A program made the position numbers and the translations under genes. From positions 1,426,001 to 1,490,000 of the forward strand of contig OZ251232.1 in assembly GCA_965240325.2 (NCBI GenBank): a stretch of 64,000 bases of DNA, in the 5' to 3' direction. This DNA is from Rebecca billardiae RCC1528 (lineage: Eukaryota > Haptophyta). Under the pieces are notes generated by a model. It made no database searches. It was not told the origin of the DNA and was given only the letters and a program-made list of their open reading frames with translations. Positions 1-8,861 of this stretch are shown in pieces. Position 1 is the first letter of the stretch, and each line of letters starts with the position of its first letter.

Positions 1-585
1 CCAGAACGGCGGAGCGCCGCCCGAAGCGTTGACGAAGAAGCCAAGCGCGATCAGCGCCACTCCAAAGACGTTGCCCATCAGATTGAACTTCGTGTGGTGC
101 CCGGGGAGGCGGTGGCCCGCAAACAGCCCCGACAAGATGGCTGCAACCACGAGCACGATGGATGCTGCGAGGGAGCTCCAATCGATGGGCACCCTGCGCG
201 AGTAGAAGAGGCCCACGTATATGAACAGGTTGAAGGGCAGCATGAAGGCGCACGCCACCGACGAGATGGTCGTCATCGCGACGCTCAGAGCGAGGTCGGC
301 GTTGCACAGCGAGCACCACCAGTTCGAGTACGAGCCCCCGGGTGAGCTCGTCGTGATCATGAGCATCACCGCCTTGACCACGCCGATATCGAACACCTGC
401 GTTGCTGCGAATCCCAGCAGCGGCAGCACGAAGAACTGGCAGAGGATGCCCACCGCAATCGACCTTCGGCCGCCTGGCCCAAACTTGCCGAAAAAGGCCG
501 ACGTGTCGACTGTCCCCGCGAGGCCAAAGATGAGGAAGAAGAGGAAGATCATGCTCAGCACGGCGGCGGCGCTGATCGAAGCCAT
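1..585 (-). CDS. SLC10/SBF-type sodium-coupled transporter, N-terminal part (runs off left edge)
   Basis: The open minus-strand frame reads from an ATG at 585 to base 1 without a stop, so 195 residues are visible and the C-terminus lies outside the window. The translation is very hydrophobic, with a first helix just after the start and several more spaced like SBF helices. It holds the SBF-family signature TTSSPGG followed by SNWW (about residues 70-80), the region that in bile-acid:sodium symporters lies beside the sodium sites, and a later G-H-R-L-P-G-H turn. The family moves bile acids, sulfated steroids or, in plastid BASS members, pyruvate and other organic acids with sodium; the substrate here cannot be told. 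The frame stays open upstream of 585 to about 740, so the true start or an upstream exon could lie there. Family assignment is firm, the start is not. Confidence 0.8.
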   Translation of the reverse strand, partial: MASISAAAVLSMIFLFFLIFGLAGTVDTSAFFGKFGPGGRRSIAVGILCQFFVLPLLGFAATQVFDIGVVKAVMLMITTSSPGGSYSNWWCSLCNADLALSVAMTTISSVACAFMLPFNLFIYVGLFYSRRVPIDWSSLAASIVLVVAAILSGLFAGHRLPGHHTKFNLMGNVFGVALIALGFFVNASGGAPPFW

Positions 586-1060
586 GACGCGCAGGCAGCC
601 GACCCACGGCGACGCGCCCCTGCGGCCGCGCTCTCCGGGGCTGCTCCGCCGCGGGGCAAGGCGTGACAAAGATGCGACCGCCACCGCCGGCTCCCCTCGC
701 ACCGGTACGATGCTACCCGCCGAGACCAAAGGACCATAGAAAACCTACTTGAGAGAAAAACTGAGGGCCGGCGGCGCCTGTTCGCCACCTCGATCTTCTT
801 TTCTAGCCAGTCCCAGTCGTTTGTAAGCGGGTTTTGCGCAGTCTTGTGAGCAGATTTCAATTCCCTCGCCCGTACGGCGGCGGGCGGCCCCTTGGCTCGG
901 GGTCTTCTCTCGGCGCCAAACATTTTGCAGTAGCGACGAACGGTCCTTCAGTCTGATTTTCATGATAGATACCCGCTCGAGAGAGCCGTAAGTCCGTAAC
1001 TTTATGTATGTTCATCATCAGTGCTGGTACGTCCTTGAATTCAGGCCCGCCCAACATTGC
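586..1060. other. Intergenic, no gene seen
   Basis: The first part may be 5' leader or upstream coding sequence of the transporter. From about 740 the sequence is less GC-rich and I see no conserved protein in any frame. Confidence 0.4.
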
Positions 1061-1069
1061 TGCATCGCG

Positions 1070-1560
1070 TCATCAATGATGAGCTGATGAGCGCTGGCGT
1101 GCACGACGTCGGCGTCGGCGCGCGCGGCGCACGTGCGGGTATTCGCCTCGACGTGCGAGACTGTGATCGGATTGTCCGCCGCGTTGGGCCCGCGCGCGGC
1201 GAGGCGCATCGCGCGCGGCCGGCGCGTGCGGCCCGCCCGCGACGAGGCGCATCGCGCTCGGCTGGGGTTTGGCACGCCGAGCGTCGGGCGCCCGGGCGGT
1301 CCGCGTTGCGCGTCTCTCCCACCTCGTCGAGGGCGTGCGCGAGATGTGCGCAACTGCAAGAGGCACGCGCCGAGCGTCTCCGGTGGCTCGCTTGGGTGTC
1401 GCCTGTCCAAGGTCGACAAACAGCTCGTCGCTCATGCCCTCCGTGCGCAGCGCGTCGACGCGAGCGTTCCAGCTCTCGAAGTGCGTGTATGCACTCAGGC
1501 ACTTTGCTGTCATGGACATCCCCGCGCCGGTGGAGTCAATTGTCAACGCCACGTGCGGCG
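1070..1560 (-). pseudogene. Decayed copy of the mobile-element ORF found intact at 35074-35793
   Basis: Read on the minus strand, two frames together resemble the 239-codon ORF at 35074-35793. One frame carries W-N-A-R-V-D-A-L-R followed by E-L-F-V-D-L, matching W-D-A-R-V-A-G-L-R and E-P-F-V-D-L; a second frame carries D-E-V-G-E-T-R-N-A-D, matching D-E-A-R-N-A-E. At DNA level a stretch around 1300-1345 aligns closely with 35425-35500, including CGCAACGCGGA. The similarity jumps between frames, so the copy is frameshifted and not expressible as one protein. No element ends were found around it. The GTG/ATG-initiated plus-strand ORFs here are antisense to it and are not supported. Confidence 0.55.
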
Positions 1561-1599
1561 CGAATCGGACTAATGAGTTGCCAGGTTTTTATTAGCTTA

Positions 1600-2075
1600 C
1601 GAGGCGCACTGGTTCGGGCCACGGTGCCGGTGGACGGTGGTCACCTGTGGCTGTGACTTGTGACGAGTGGTCGAGTGTGAGTGTGACGGTGGGCACGGTG
1701 GCGGTCCCGCGGCCCGGCGTTCATCGTTGACCATGTGACGATCGAGTTTCTGCTGAATATTGAGGAGATGACCGCGAACAACGATAAAGCACGCATTATG
1801 GTTGCACTGCAATGTCGTCATGTACAATACAAGCCACGCATTACAGTCTTACGTTACTGATGTGGCTGGCTGGCGGCGCGCGGCGCCCCCGCCAACGCCA
1901 CCCAAGCCCAGCCGCGCCCGCACCGACTCACAGCAGCCCGCGCGCCAACCGCGAGACTGCCACTGCGCTCCCCGTGCTCGGCGTTGCCGATGCCGGATGT
2001 GCTCACGGGCATCGCGAGGGCAGCGGAAGGTAGCATGGCCACGCGAACGCGCGTCGTCGGGTCCGACATACCGCG
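1600..2075. other. Intergenic, nothing recognised
   Basis: No protein-like frame, RNA fold or repeat shared with the rest of the window was found. It is the 3' flank of the phosphatase gene. Confidence 0.4.
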
Positions 2076-3542
2076 TCACGCCATCACCGCGGCCGTGGGC
2101 GCTGCCGCCGAGGGCGGCATGGCAGCCTGAGCCGGCGCAGAGGCCGAGGTGGGCGCTGCAGGATGCTTGGCGGCCGTCGGCGACGATGGCAGCGCGCGTC
2201 GCGCCGTCACAGCGGCCTCGCCGCGAGCCGGGCACTCGCCTGCCGCGCCCTCGGTCGGCCAGAGCAGCAGTACCACCTGCGCGGTGACGTTGTCCATCGA
2301 GCCCCCGTCCAGCGCCGCGCGCACGAGGGCGTGCGCGCACGCCTCGGCGATGCTGTCGTTGCCGCCGCCCGCGCCCAAGCCGTGCCGCAGCCGCTGCGCG
2401 CGCCACGCGTCGGTGACGATGCGCGCGCACTCGTCGTCCTCCAGCGCGTCGAAGAGGCCGTCCGTACCGAGCACGAGGAAGCGGTCCGTGCTCTCGAGCG
2501 CGCGCGAGTGCACGTGCGGCTCGACGCAGATCACGCCATTGTGCGCGGCGTGCCTCGCGTCGGCCGCGCCCGCGGCCGCGGGCGGCGGCGCCGGCGCTGG
2601 CACAGGGAGGGCGCTCGCGAGCTCAGCTGCGCGCGGCAGCTCGGGCGGCCGCGCAGTCGGGGCGTCCGGGAGGAAATCGCGAGCGCGCGCCGGAGGTGCG
2701 GCTGCGCCGCCGCTCGCCGCCGCCATTCCGTCCGATGCGCCCTGCGCGCCGCCGGTCCCAGCGGGCGCATGCGCTGGCGCGCTCGTGCTCGGTTCGGTCG
2801 AGGTCGCCGGCTCCTTGTCCTCGCCGCCCGAGGTGCGACGCTTGCGCTTGGCAGCTGCGGCGGACGGCGCGGGCGCGTGCCGAGCGCGCGCGACGCGCTG
2901 CCCGGCGTCCTTCAGCGGCACGTCGCCCACGCAGCGGGTCACGGAGAGAGACATGCGGCAATTGGCGATCATCGCTCGCTGGTTCAGCACGCGGCCGCCC
3001 GCGGCGATCACGCGCGCCTTCTCGTCGAAGTCCGTGGGGCGATGGTCGCGCGAGAGGCGGAGCGCCTCGATCGACGTGGCCACGCCCCGCTTGGGCGAGT
3101 TGCGCGCGCCGTACGACGCGCGACGGGGCGCGATGCGGCCGAGCACGCAGCGCGTGTCGCCAATGTTGCACACATGCAACGTAGTGTCGTGGATCAGGCA
3201 CATCAGCGCGGTCGTGCCGTCGTTGAGGGCCTCGCGCCGCGCGCGCGCGCAGAAGGTGTCGTCGATCGCGCGGAGCGCCGTCCACACCGCCTCCTTCACC
3301 GTCGCGCCGCTCTGGTCCTCGTCGAACGGGAAGGCGTCGTGCGCGACCAGCCGCTCCGGGAGCGCCTGCGCGACAAACTCGGCGGCGAGCGGGCCGCCGT
3401 GCCCGTCGTACAGACCGAGGAGAACGGCGTGGGCGCGCGTCGCGCCGATGGTCGTGCAGTCGCGCACGATGCGCGAGACGTCCTCCTGGTACGGGCGCTT
3501 GCCCTGCTCGCTCCACTCGCCGGCGGCGAGGGACAGCGGCAT
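2076..3542 (-). CDS. PP2C/PPM-type serine/threonine protein phosphatase
   Basis: 488 residues from ATG at 3542, no intron needed. PP2C motifs appear in order: Y-Q-E-D (18-21), D-G-H-G-G (46-50), D-G-T-T-A-L, G-D-T-R-C-V-L-G, R-D-H-R-P, S-V-T-R-C-V-G-D, L-G-T-D-G-L-F-D and S-M-D-N-V-T. The acidic residues that hold the two metals in PPM enzymes (the E/D pair, D-G-H-G, D-G and D-N aspartates) are all kept, so it should be active on phosphoserine or phosphothreonine. About 110 residues of Ala/Pro-rich low-complexity sequence, with a Lys/Arg cluster, are inserted between the S-V-T-R-C-V-G-D motif and the next strand, and the C-terminal 60 residues are also low complexity. There is no signal peptide or membrane segment, so it is probably cytosolic or nuclear. 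The upstream region is shared with the divergent channel gene. Confidence 0.93.
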   Translation of the reverse strand: MPLSLAAGEWSEQGKRPYQEDVSRIVRDCTTIGATRAHAVLLGLYDGHGGPLAAEFVAQALPERLVAHDAFPFDEDQSGATVKEAVWTALRAIDDTFCARARREALNDGTTALMCLIHDTTLHVCNIGDTRCVLGRIAPRRASYGARNSPKRGVATSIEALRLSRDHRPTDFDEKARVIAAGGRVLNQRAMIANCRMSLSVTRCVGDVPLKDAGQRVARARHAPAPSAAAAKRKRRTSGGEDKEPATSTEPSTSAPAHAPAGTGGAQGASDGMAAASGGAAAPPARARDFLPDAPTARPPELPRAAELASALPVPAPAPPPAAAGAADARHAAHNGVICVEPHVHSRALESTDRFLVLGTDGLFDALEDDECARIVTDAWRAQRLRHGLGAGGGNDSIAEACAHALVRAALDGGSMDNVTAQVVLLLWPTEGAAGECPARGEAAVTARRALPSSPTAAKHPAAPTSASAPAQAAMPPSAAAPTAAVMA

Positions 3543-3820
3543 GTGTGCCGTTGGCCACCCGCCTCTCTCAGGGACGCTTGCGCTCTCCGCGACGGCGGGC
3601 GCGCTCGGGCTGGCAAGTGACCCACCCGGATCCGTGGAGGTCCGGGGCGCACGCGCTCTTGGACGTTACATGCGGGTAAAAGTCATCGGAGAGCCTGATG
3701 AAACTTTACAGGTCGTCCGTTCTTAATACAGAGTTCTCATAAATAACGAACCCGCGTGTACGTACGTTACCACCCCGATCGTCCCGCCTGTACCCGCACC
3801 AGTCGGCGGCCAAGAGGGCC
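3543..3820. promoter_or_regulatory. 278-bp divergent intergenic region between phosphatase and channel genes
   Basis: The two start codons point away from each other, so both promoters must lie here unless undetected 5' exons exist. An AT-richer stretch sits at about 3700-3770. I see no clear TATA box. Confidence 0.4.
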
Positions 3821-6208
3821 ATGAGCGCGACCGTCACACCGGCGCCTCCGGATGCGGCCAACGCCGCGTCCGCACCGCGCGTGGCGTCGGGGTCTGCGCG
3901 AAGCCTCTCGAAGAAGCTCTCCTTCATGGGGCGCCGAGGCTCGCGCGGCGGCGACGCGGGGCCACAGGCCGCAGTCAAGCTGCAGGCCGCACACCGCGGC
4001 TACGTCGTGCGCCGGCTGCAGAAGACGGTCACGCGCGCCGACGAGGTGCGGCGCGGCGTGGGGCGGCTCGACTCGAACCGCGCCGGGTTCCTCTCGCTCT
4101 TGCTCTACATTTCCTTCTGCGTGCTCACGTGCGTGCTCGTCTCGTTCCAGTACTACGTGCCGCACGCGTACGAGGTGGACGCCGCGCTGCGCGCGCGCGT
4201 CGAGCACATCGAGACGGACGACGGCTCGACGTACGACACGCTGGGTCTCGACCCGGACCAGGTGCTCGACTGGATCGAGGCAGCTGTCGTCGAGCTGCAC
4301 GACGACAACCACGAGGTGATCGTCGACATCAACAAGTACGGCGAGAACACGACGGATGATGGCGACGGCGACCATCGGCGCGCGCTGCGCGGCTCTGGCC
4401 GCCGCCGGCTCTCCGAGGCGGGCGGCGACGTGTGCGACTCGCACGAGATCCCCGCGTGCTGCCGCTGGGAGGCGTTCAAGAAGGGCGTCGAGGCCGACGA
4501 CTACGACGAGGTGTACGCCTCACACAAGTTTGGGCACAACCGGATCGCCACGCCGCTCTTTGTAAAGCTCGTGCGGCGGCAGGCGGTGCACTGCGAGCAC
4601 GGCACGGGCGAAGACGACCCGCTGCGGCACGACGTGTTCCCCAACTGCTACTCCGAGACGCTCGAGAACCACACGCACATGTTCCGCGCGTCCGAGAGCC
4701 ACCCGCCCATCTGGAAGGAGTACCTCTCCGAGCACCACGCGTACGTGATGCCGATCGACCTCGGGCTGTGGCGGCTGCCGTCGGACGACGGCGTGTGCCA
4801 CCTGGAGGAGGCGCGGCGGTGGGGCTGGATCGACACGTCGGCGAAGCGCCTGGAGATCGAGTACGGCTCGTACAACGGGCACCGCGAGCTGTGGACGCTC
4901 CTGCGCGTCACTCTCGAGTGGGAGCTCGGCGGGCAGTCGGAGGTGTCGCTGCACACGCTGACCGTGCCGCTGCGGAACGAATACGCGCACCCGCGCGACT
5001 GGGTGCGCGCGGCGCTCGAGGCGCTGTACGTGGGGCTGCTGTGCTACTACGTGCACGAGACGACCGTGCGCTGGAGGCAGAAGGGCCTGCTCAACGCCGG
5101 CTGGCTGCTGCTCGACGTCGCCTCGCACCTCGCCGTGATCGCCAACATCATGCTGTGGGTGGTGCTCGCGGTCGAGGGCGCGCGCTTCCAGGTGTGGGCG
5201 TACACGGAGCACGAGCTCACGCTCGACACGAACGAGCACACGACGTGGACCGAGTGGCTCGAGCTGCTCGAGCACCTGGAGTTCGCCGAGGCGGACTTCG
5301 TCGCGATCACCGTCGTGCAGAGCGTGATGCTGCTGCTGCTCACGGTGCGCCTCTTCCGCTTCCTCGCGTTCCACGAGCAGTTCTCGCTCGTCACGTCGAC
5401 GCTCATCAAGGCGTACGCGGCGCTCGCTCACTTTTTCGTCGTGTTCGTGATCGTCTGGCTGCTCTTCGCGTTCGTGGGGCACAACCTGCTGGGGCACGAG
5501 CTGGAGGTCTTCGCGACGTACCCGGCCGCGATCAACCAGATGTTCTCGATGATCGTCTTCGACGACACCGTCTCGTTCACCGACATCCAGCGCGTCGCGC
5601 CCGTCGCCGGCCACGTCTTCTACTGGCTGTGGTTCGTGCTCTCCTCGCTCATGCTGATCAACGTGCTGCTCGCCATCCTGCTCGACAGCTACGCGCTCGT
5701 CTCCGAGCGCGCGAAGATGTCCAACTACATCTGGACCGACATCAGCGTGCAGCTGCGCCTCGGCCGGTACTGGGCGGTCGTCGACCGGCAGGTATACGCC
5801 AAGGCGCGCGTCGCCGAGGAGGGCTTCTACAAGCTCTCGAAGAAGTCTCGGCACGTCTCGCTCGCGCGGGCGAAGCAGCTGCTCGAGGGGTACGGCCTGC
5901 CGCCGTTCGTGGTGTGGAACATCGTGCTCGTGCTGGAGCGCGTGGCGCTGGCGGACGCAGAGCAGTCCGCCGTCGAGGCCAAGCTCGACGAGCTGCAAGA
6001 GCAGCTTAGCGCGCTCACGTCGCAGCTCAGAGGCCGCGCGACCGGCGCGGGGCCGGGCGGGGGCGAGCCTGAGGCTGATGAGCCACGCAGGCTTGTGGGG
6101 GCTGCGGCACAGCCGCCCGTTGCGAGCAGGAGGCCCGGAGCACCAGCGGCTCCGGCACCAGCCATCAACGCGCCGTCTGCTGACGATGTTGTGACTGCTG
6201 GGATCTAG
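3821..6208 (+). CDS. Polycystin-2-like (TRPP/PKD2) cation channel
   Basis: 795 residues from ATG at 3821 in one intronless frame. An IQ-like calmodulin site (L-Q-A-A-H-R-G-Y-V-V-R-R, residues 54-65) precedes the first membrane helix (about 90-109). A large extracellular domain of about 290 residues follows, with paired cysteines and an N-H-T glycosylation site, as in the polycystin (TOP) domain. Further helices are near 397-412, 427-450, 497-514, 535-555 and 600-620, with the pore loop between the last two (Q-M-F-S-M-I-V-F-D-D). The tail holds a coiled-coil-like stretch (about 705-735) and a Pro/Ala-rich end. This is the six-helix PKD_channel layout. Algal homologues are calcium-permeable channels, some in flagella; location here is inference. 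The protein lacks the C-terminal EF-hand of animal PKD2. Confidence 0.9.
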   Translation: MSATVTPAPPDAANAASAPRVASGSARSLSKKLSFMGRRGSRGGDAGPQAAVKLQAAHRGYVVRRLQKTVTRADEVRRGVGRLDSNRAGFLSLLLYISFCVLTCVLVSFQYYVPHAYEVDAALRARVEHIETDDGSTYDTLGLDPDQVLDWIEAAVVELHDDNHEVIVDINKYGENTTDDGDGDHRRALRGSGRRRLSEAGGDVCDSHEIPACCRWEAFKKGVEADDYDEVYASHKFGHNRIATPLFVKLVRRQAVHCEHGTGEDDPLRHDVFPNCYSETLENHTHMFRASESHPPIWKEYLSEHHAYVMPIDLGLWRLPSDDGVCHLEEARRWGWIDTSAKRLEIEYGSYNGHRELWTLLRVTLEWELGGQSEVSLHTLTVPLRNEYAHPRDWVRAALEALYVGLLCYYVHETTVRWRQKGLLNAGWLLLDVASHLAVIANIMLWVVLAVEGARFQVWAYTEHELTLDTNEHTTWTEWLELLEHLEFAEADFVAITVVQSVMLLLLTVRLFRFLAFHEQFSLVTSTLIKAYAALAHFFVVFVIVWLLFAFVGHNLLGHELEVFATYPAAINQMFSMIVFDDTVSFTDIQRVAPVAGHVFYWLWFVLSSLMLINVLLAILLDSYALVSERAKMSNYIWTDISVQLRLGRYWAVVDRQVYAKARVAEEGFYKLSKKSRHVSLARAKQLLEGYGLPPFVVWNIVLVLERVALADAEQSAVEAKLDELQEQLSALTSQLRGRATGAGPGGGEPEADEPRRLVGAAAQPPVASRRPGAPAAPAPAINAPSADDVVTAGI

Positions 6209-6288
6209 ACTCGGCTCATGACACGGTACTCGGTAGCAGCGTCGCAGCACGCATCTGTAGTGATGCGCTAATGCTATATATATACTGA
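6209..6288. other. 3' flank of channel gene and AT dinucleotide run
   Basis: Ends in a short TATATATATA tract (6275-6284) immediately before the hairpin array. The 5-mer ACTGA at 6284-6288 recurs directly after the array at 8958-8962. Confidence 0.4.
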
Positions 6289-6384
6289 TGTCGAAGGGAA
6301 TGAAGAGCCCGAAACGACTGAGCTAAATCGGTTCGCGCCAACCGATTTAGCTCAGTCGTTTCGGGCTCTTCATTCCCTTCGACA
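6289..6384. repeat. Hairpin H1, perfect 45-bp inverted repeat with 6-bp loop
   Basis: Both arms are exact reverse complements (45 + CGCGCC + 45). The right arm contains TTTAGCTCAGTCG, close to the RNA polymerase III A-box of tRNA genes. Confidence 0.9.
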
Positions 6385-6399
6385 CTGTCGAAGGGAAAG

Positions 6400-6495
6400 T
6401 GTCGAAGGGAATGAAGAGCCCGAAACGACTGAGCTAAATCGGTTGGCGCGAACCAATTTAGCTCAGTCGTTTCGGGCTCTTCATTCCCTTCGACA
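6400..6495. repeat. Hairpin H2, same as H1 but loop inverted
   Basis: The arms match H1 apart from a change near the loop, and the loop reads GGCGCG, the reverse complement of the H1 loop. A partial arm duplication (6385-6399) separates H1 and H2. Confidence 0.9.
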
Positions 6496-6499
6496 TACA

Positions 6500-7006
6500 G
6501 GCCATCGCGGGCAATAAGGAGCTGTCACGTTAAGAAACTGGGGCTTGCTATCTGCGGATCTGGCCTAGAAACTGAGGCTAGCGATTGGCTGGTTCGCTAT
6601 ACGCATAGTCACACTAAGAAACCGGGACTACGTCGTCCCGGCTGACGAGTGGTCCGCCGAGGGGCGAGGCGCAGTCGGCCCGTCGGGGACGCGGCGCGCG
6701 GCCCGACTACGAGTACAGGCCAAGTCCCGACTTCTCCTGATGACTGACTCCTGGCCAGTGCACCGCAGCATCCATGCAACATCATGCCAGATTTGCTCCA
6801 AAAAGGCCCAAAATTTTCGTCGGCCTCGCCGGCCGGGCCTAAAGACTCAGCGGGGGGCTCTGCCCCCCTCCTGCGCCCCCCGCGCCTGCGCGGCGGGCGG
6901 ACCTAGCTAAGAAACTGAGACTCCGTAGGCGCTCGGGCTACCGAACGGCTAAGAAACTGAGGCTAGCCGTGAGATCTCTGACTTCTTATTGCCCGCGATT
7001 GCCTGT
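6500..7006. repeat. Unique spacer of the array with five copies of a TAAGAAACTGAGGCTAG-like motif
   Basis: Variants of the motif occur near 6531, 6565, 6613, 6907 and 6950, all in the same orientation and irregularly spaced. A GC-rich inverted repeat (GGGGGGCTCTGCCCCCC) lies near 6850. No ORF is supported. Confidence 0.5.
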
Positions 7007-7472
7007 AACCGTAAGTCTCCTGTGGGACACCCCGCGAGGGGCTGTAGTCCCGTCCAGTGTTCTGACGGATTTGTTGTCGAGGTTTTTCTCTCCCCGCCTG
7101 GTCTTTCCCAGGTGTTCCACCCTGCGTGCTCGTCTGCTCTGTGGCTTCGTAGAGACTCCGTCTTTTGTGGGCGGTGAGCCCTTCTTTGCTGCTGTGGCTT
7201 TGTGAGGCTCTTTTTGTGTCTTTGTTGTTCACCCGGGCGACTGTACCCGGAGGTTGCGCGTCGCGGACCGTGCTCGTTTTTTCTGTCGTCGTCTTTCTTT
7301 GTCGGTCATCTTCTTCGTGCTCCCCTCTTTCGTTCGTCTTTTTGCCGACTCCTCGCTTTTCATTCCCCCCCGGAGCCGCGAGGCTCTCGCGAGGTCGAAA
7401 GCGCTTCGCGTGAAAGGCCAAGAGTTGCCCGCGTCGGTCGGTCGCTGGATTCGAACAGGTGACTTTACGGTT
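7007..7472 (+). repeat. TIR module M1 (plus orientation)
   Basis: Begins AACCGTAAGTCTCCTG and ends with the reverse complement of AACCGTAAAGTCACCTG, giving imperfect TIRs of about 17 bp. The minus strand near the right end contains GTTCGAATCC, a B-box-like sequence. Confidence 0.85.
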
Positions 7473-7481
7473 GTGTCGAAG

Positions 7482-7576
7482 TGTCGAAGGGAATGAAGAG
7501 CCCGAAACGACTGAGCTAAATCGGTTCGCGCCAACCGATTTAGCTCAGTCGTTTCGGGCTCTTCATTCCCTTCGAC
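7482..7576. repeat. Hairpin H3
   Basis: The same palindrome as H1, with loop CGCGCC, sitting between modules M1 and M2. The last arm base differs. Confidence 0.9.
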
Positions 7577-7578
7577 TT

Positions 7579-8047
7579 AACCGTAAGTCTCCTGTGGGAC
7601 ACCCCGCGAGGGGCTGTAGTCCCGTCCAGTGTTCTGACGGATTTGTTGTCGAGGTTTTTCTCTCCCCGCCTGGTCTTTCCCAGGTGTTCCACCCTGCGTG
7701 CTCGTCTGCTCTGTGGCTTCGTAGAGACTCCGTCTTTTGTGGGCGGTGAGCCCTTCTTTGCTGCTGTGGCTTTGTGAGGCTCTTTTTGTGTCTTTGTTGT
7801 TCACCCGGGCGACTGTACCCGGAGGTTGCGCGTCGCGGACCGTGCTCGTTTTTTCTGTCGTCGTCTTTCTTTGTCGGTCATCTTCTTCGTGCTCCCCTCT
7901 CTTTCGTTCGTCTTTTTGCCGACTCCTCGCTTTTCATTCCCCCCCCGGAGCCGCGAGGCTCTCGCGAGGTCGAAAGCGCTTCGCGTGAAAGGCCAAGAGT
8001 TGCCCGCGTCGGTCGGTCGCTGGATTCGAACAGGTGACTTTACGGTT
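7579..8047 (+). repeat. TIR module M2 (plus orientation)
   Basis: Nearly identical to M1, differing mainly by length changes in CT- and C-runs, with the same AACCGTAA ends. Confidence 0.85.
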
Positions 8048-8049
8048 GA

Positions 8050-8098
8050 GTCGAAGGGAATGAAGAGCCCGAAACGACTGAGCTAAATCGGTTGGCGC
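8050..8098. repeat. Half hairpin (single arm plus loop)
   Basis: One arm of the palindrome followed by GGCGC, then unrelated sequence. The arrangement of the array is roughly mirror-symmetric about this point. Confidence 0.85.
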
Positions 8099-8168
8099 AA
8101 AACACGCTGAGCTCACCACCGCAAACAAGAGCCGAAGCCGTCGACCGACCTCGCGACCGTCAAGCCTC

Positions 8169-8293
8169 GAGCACGCAGGGTGGAACACCTGGGAAAGACC
8201 AGGCGGGGAGAGAAAAACCTCGACAACAAATCCGTCAGAACACTGGACGGGACTACAGCCCCTCGCGGGGTGTCCCACAGGAGACTTACGGTT
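8169..8293 (-). repeat. Partial TIR module (minus orientation)
   Basis: Matches the left-end 125 bp of M1/M2 in reverse orientation and ends with the same AACCGTAA terminus next to H4. The other end is truncated. Confidence 0.85.
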
Positions 8294-8294
8294 A

Positions 8295-8390
8295 TGTCGA
8301 AGGGAATGAAGAGCCCGAAACGACTGAGCTAAATTGGTTCGCGCCAACCGATTTAGCTCAGTCGTTTCGGGCTCTTCATTCCCTTCGACA
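8295..8390. repeat. Hairpin H4
   Basis: 96-bp palindrome, loop CGCGCC, with one arm mismatch. On the plus strand its A-box-like motif is followed about 54 bases later by GTTCGAATCC in the next module. Confidence 0.9.
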
Positions 8391-8391
8391 C

Positions 8392-8860
8392 AACCGTAAA
8401 GTCACCTGTTCGAATCCAGCGACCGACCGACGCGGGCAACTCTTGGCCTTTCACGCGAAGCGCTTTCGACCTCGCGAGAGCCTCGCGGCTCCGGGGGGGA
8501 ATGAAAAGCGAGGAGTCGGCAAAAAGACGAACGAAAGAGGGGAGCACGAAGAAGATGACCGACAAAGAAAGACGACGACAAAAAAAAAAACGAGCACGGT
8601 CCGCGACGCGCAACCTCCGGGTACAGTCGCCCGGGTGAACAACAAAGACACAAAAAGAGCCTCACAAAGCCACAGCAGCAAAGAAGGGCTCACCGCCCAC
8701 AAAAGACGGAGTCTCTACGAAGCCACAGAGCAGACGAGCACGCAGGGTGGAACACCTGGGAAAGACCAGGCGGGGAGAGAAAAACCTCGACAACAAATCC
8801 GTCAGAACACTGGACGGGACTACAGCCCCTCGCGGGGTGTCCCACAGGAGACTTACGGTT
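8392..8860 (-). repeat. TIR module M4 (minus orientation)
   Basis: Full-length reverse-complement copy of M1/M2, flanked on both sides by hairpins. Confidence 0.85.
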
Positions 8861-8861
8861 A

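Noticed and set aside
2149-3726. 525-codon plus-strand ORF across the phosphatase gene
   Set aside because: It is antisense to a clear PP2C. Very GC-rich codons with G/C third positions keep the opposite strand open; the translation has no protein character.
4432-6250. Long ORFs on both strands (4432-6009 plus, 4520-6250 minus) within the channel gene
   Set aside because: Same cause: shadow frames of the polycystin-like CDS, Arg/Ala/Pro-rich without motifs.
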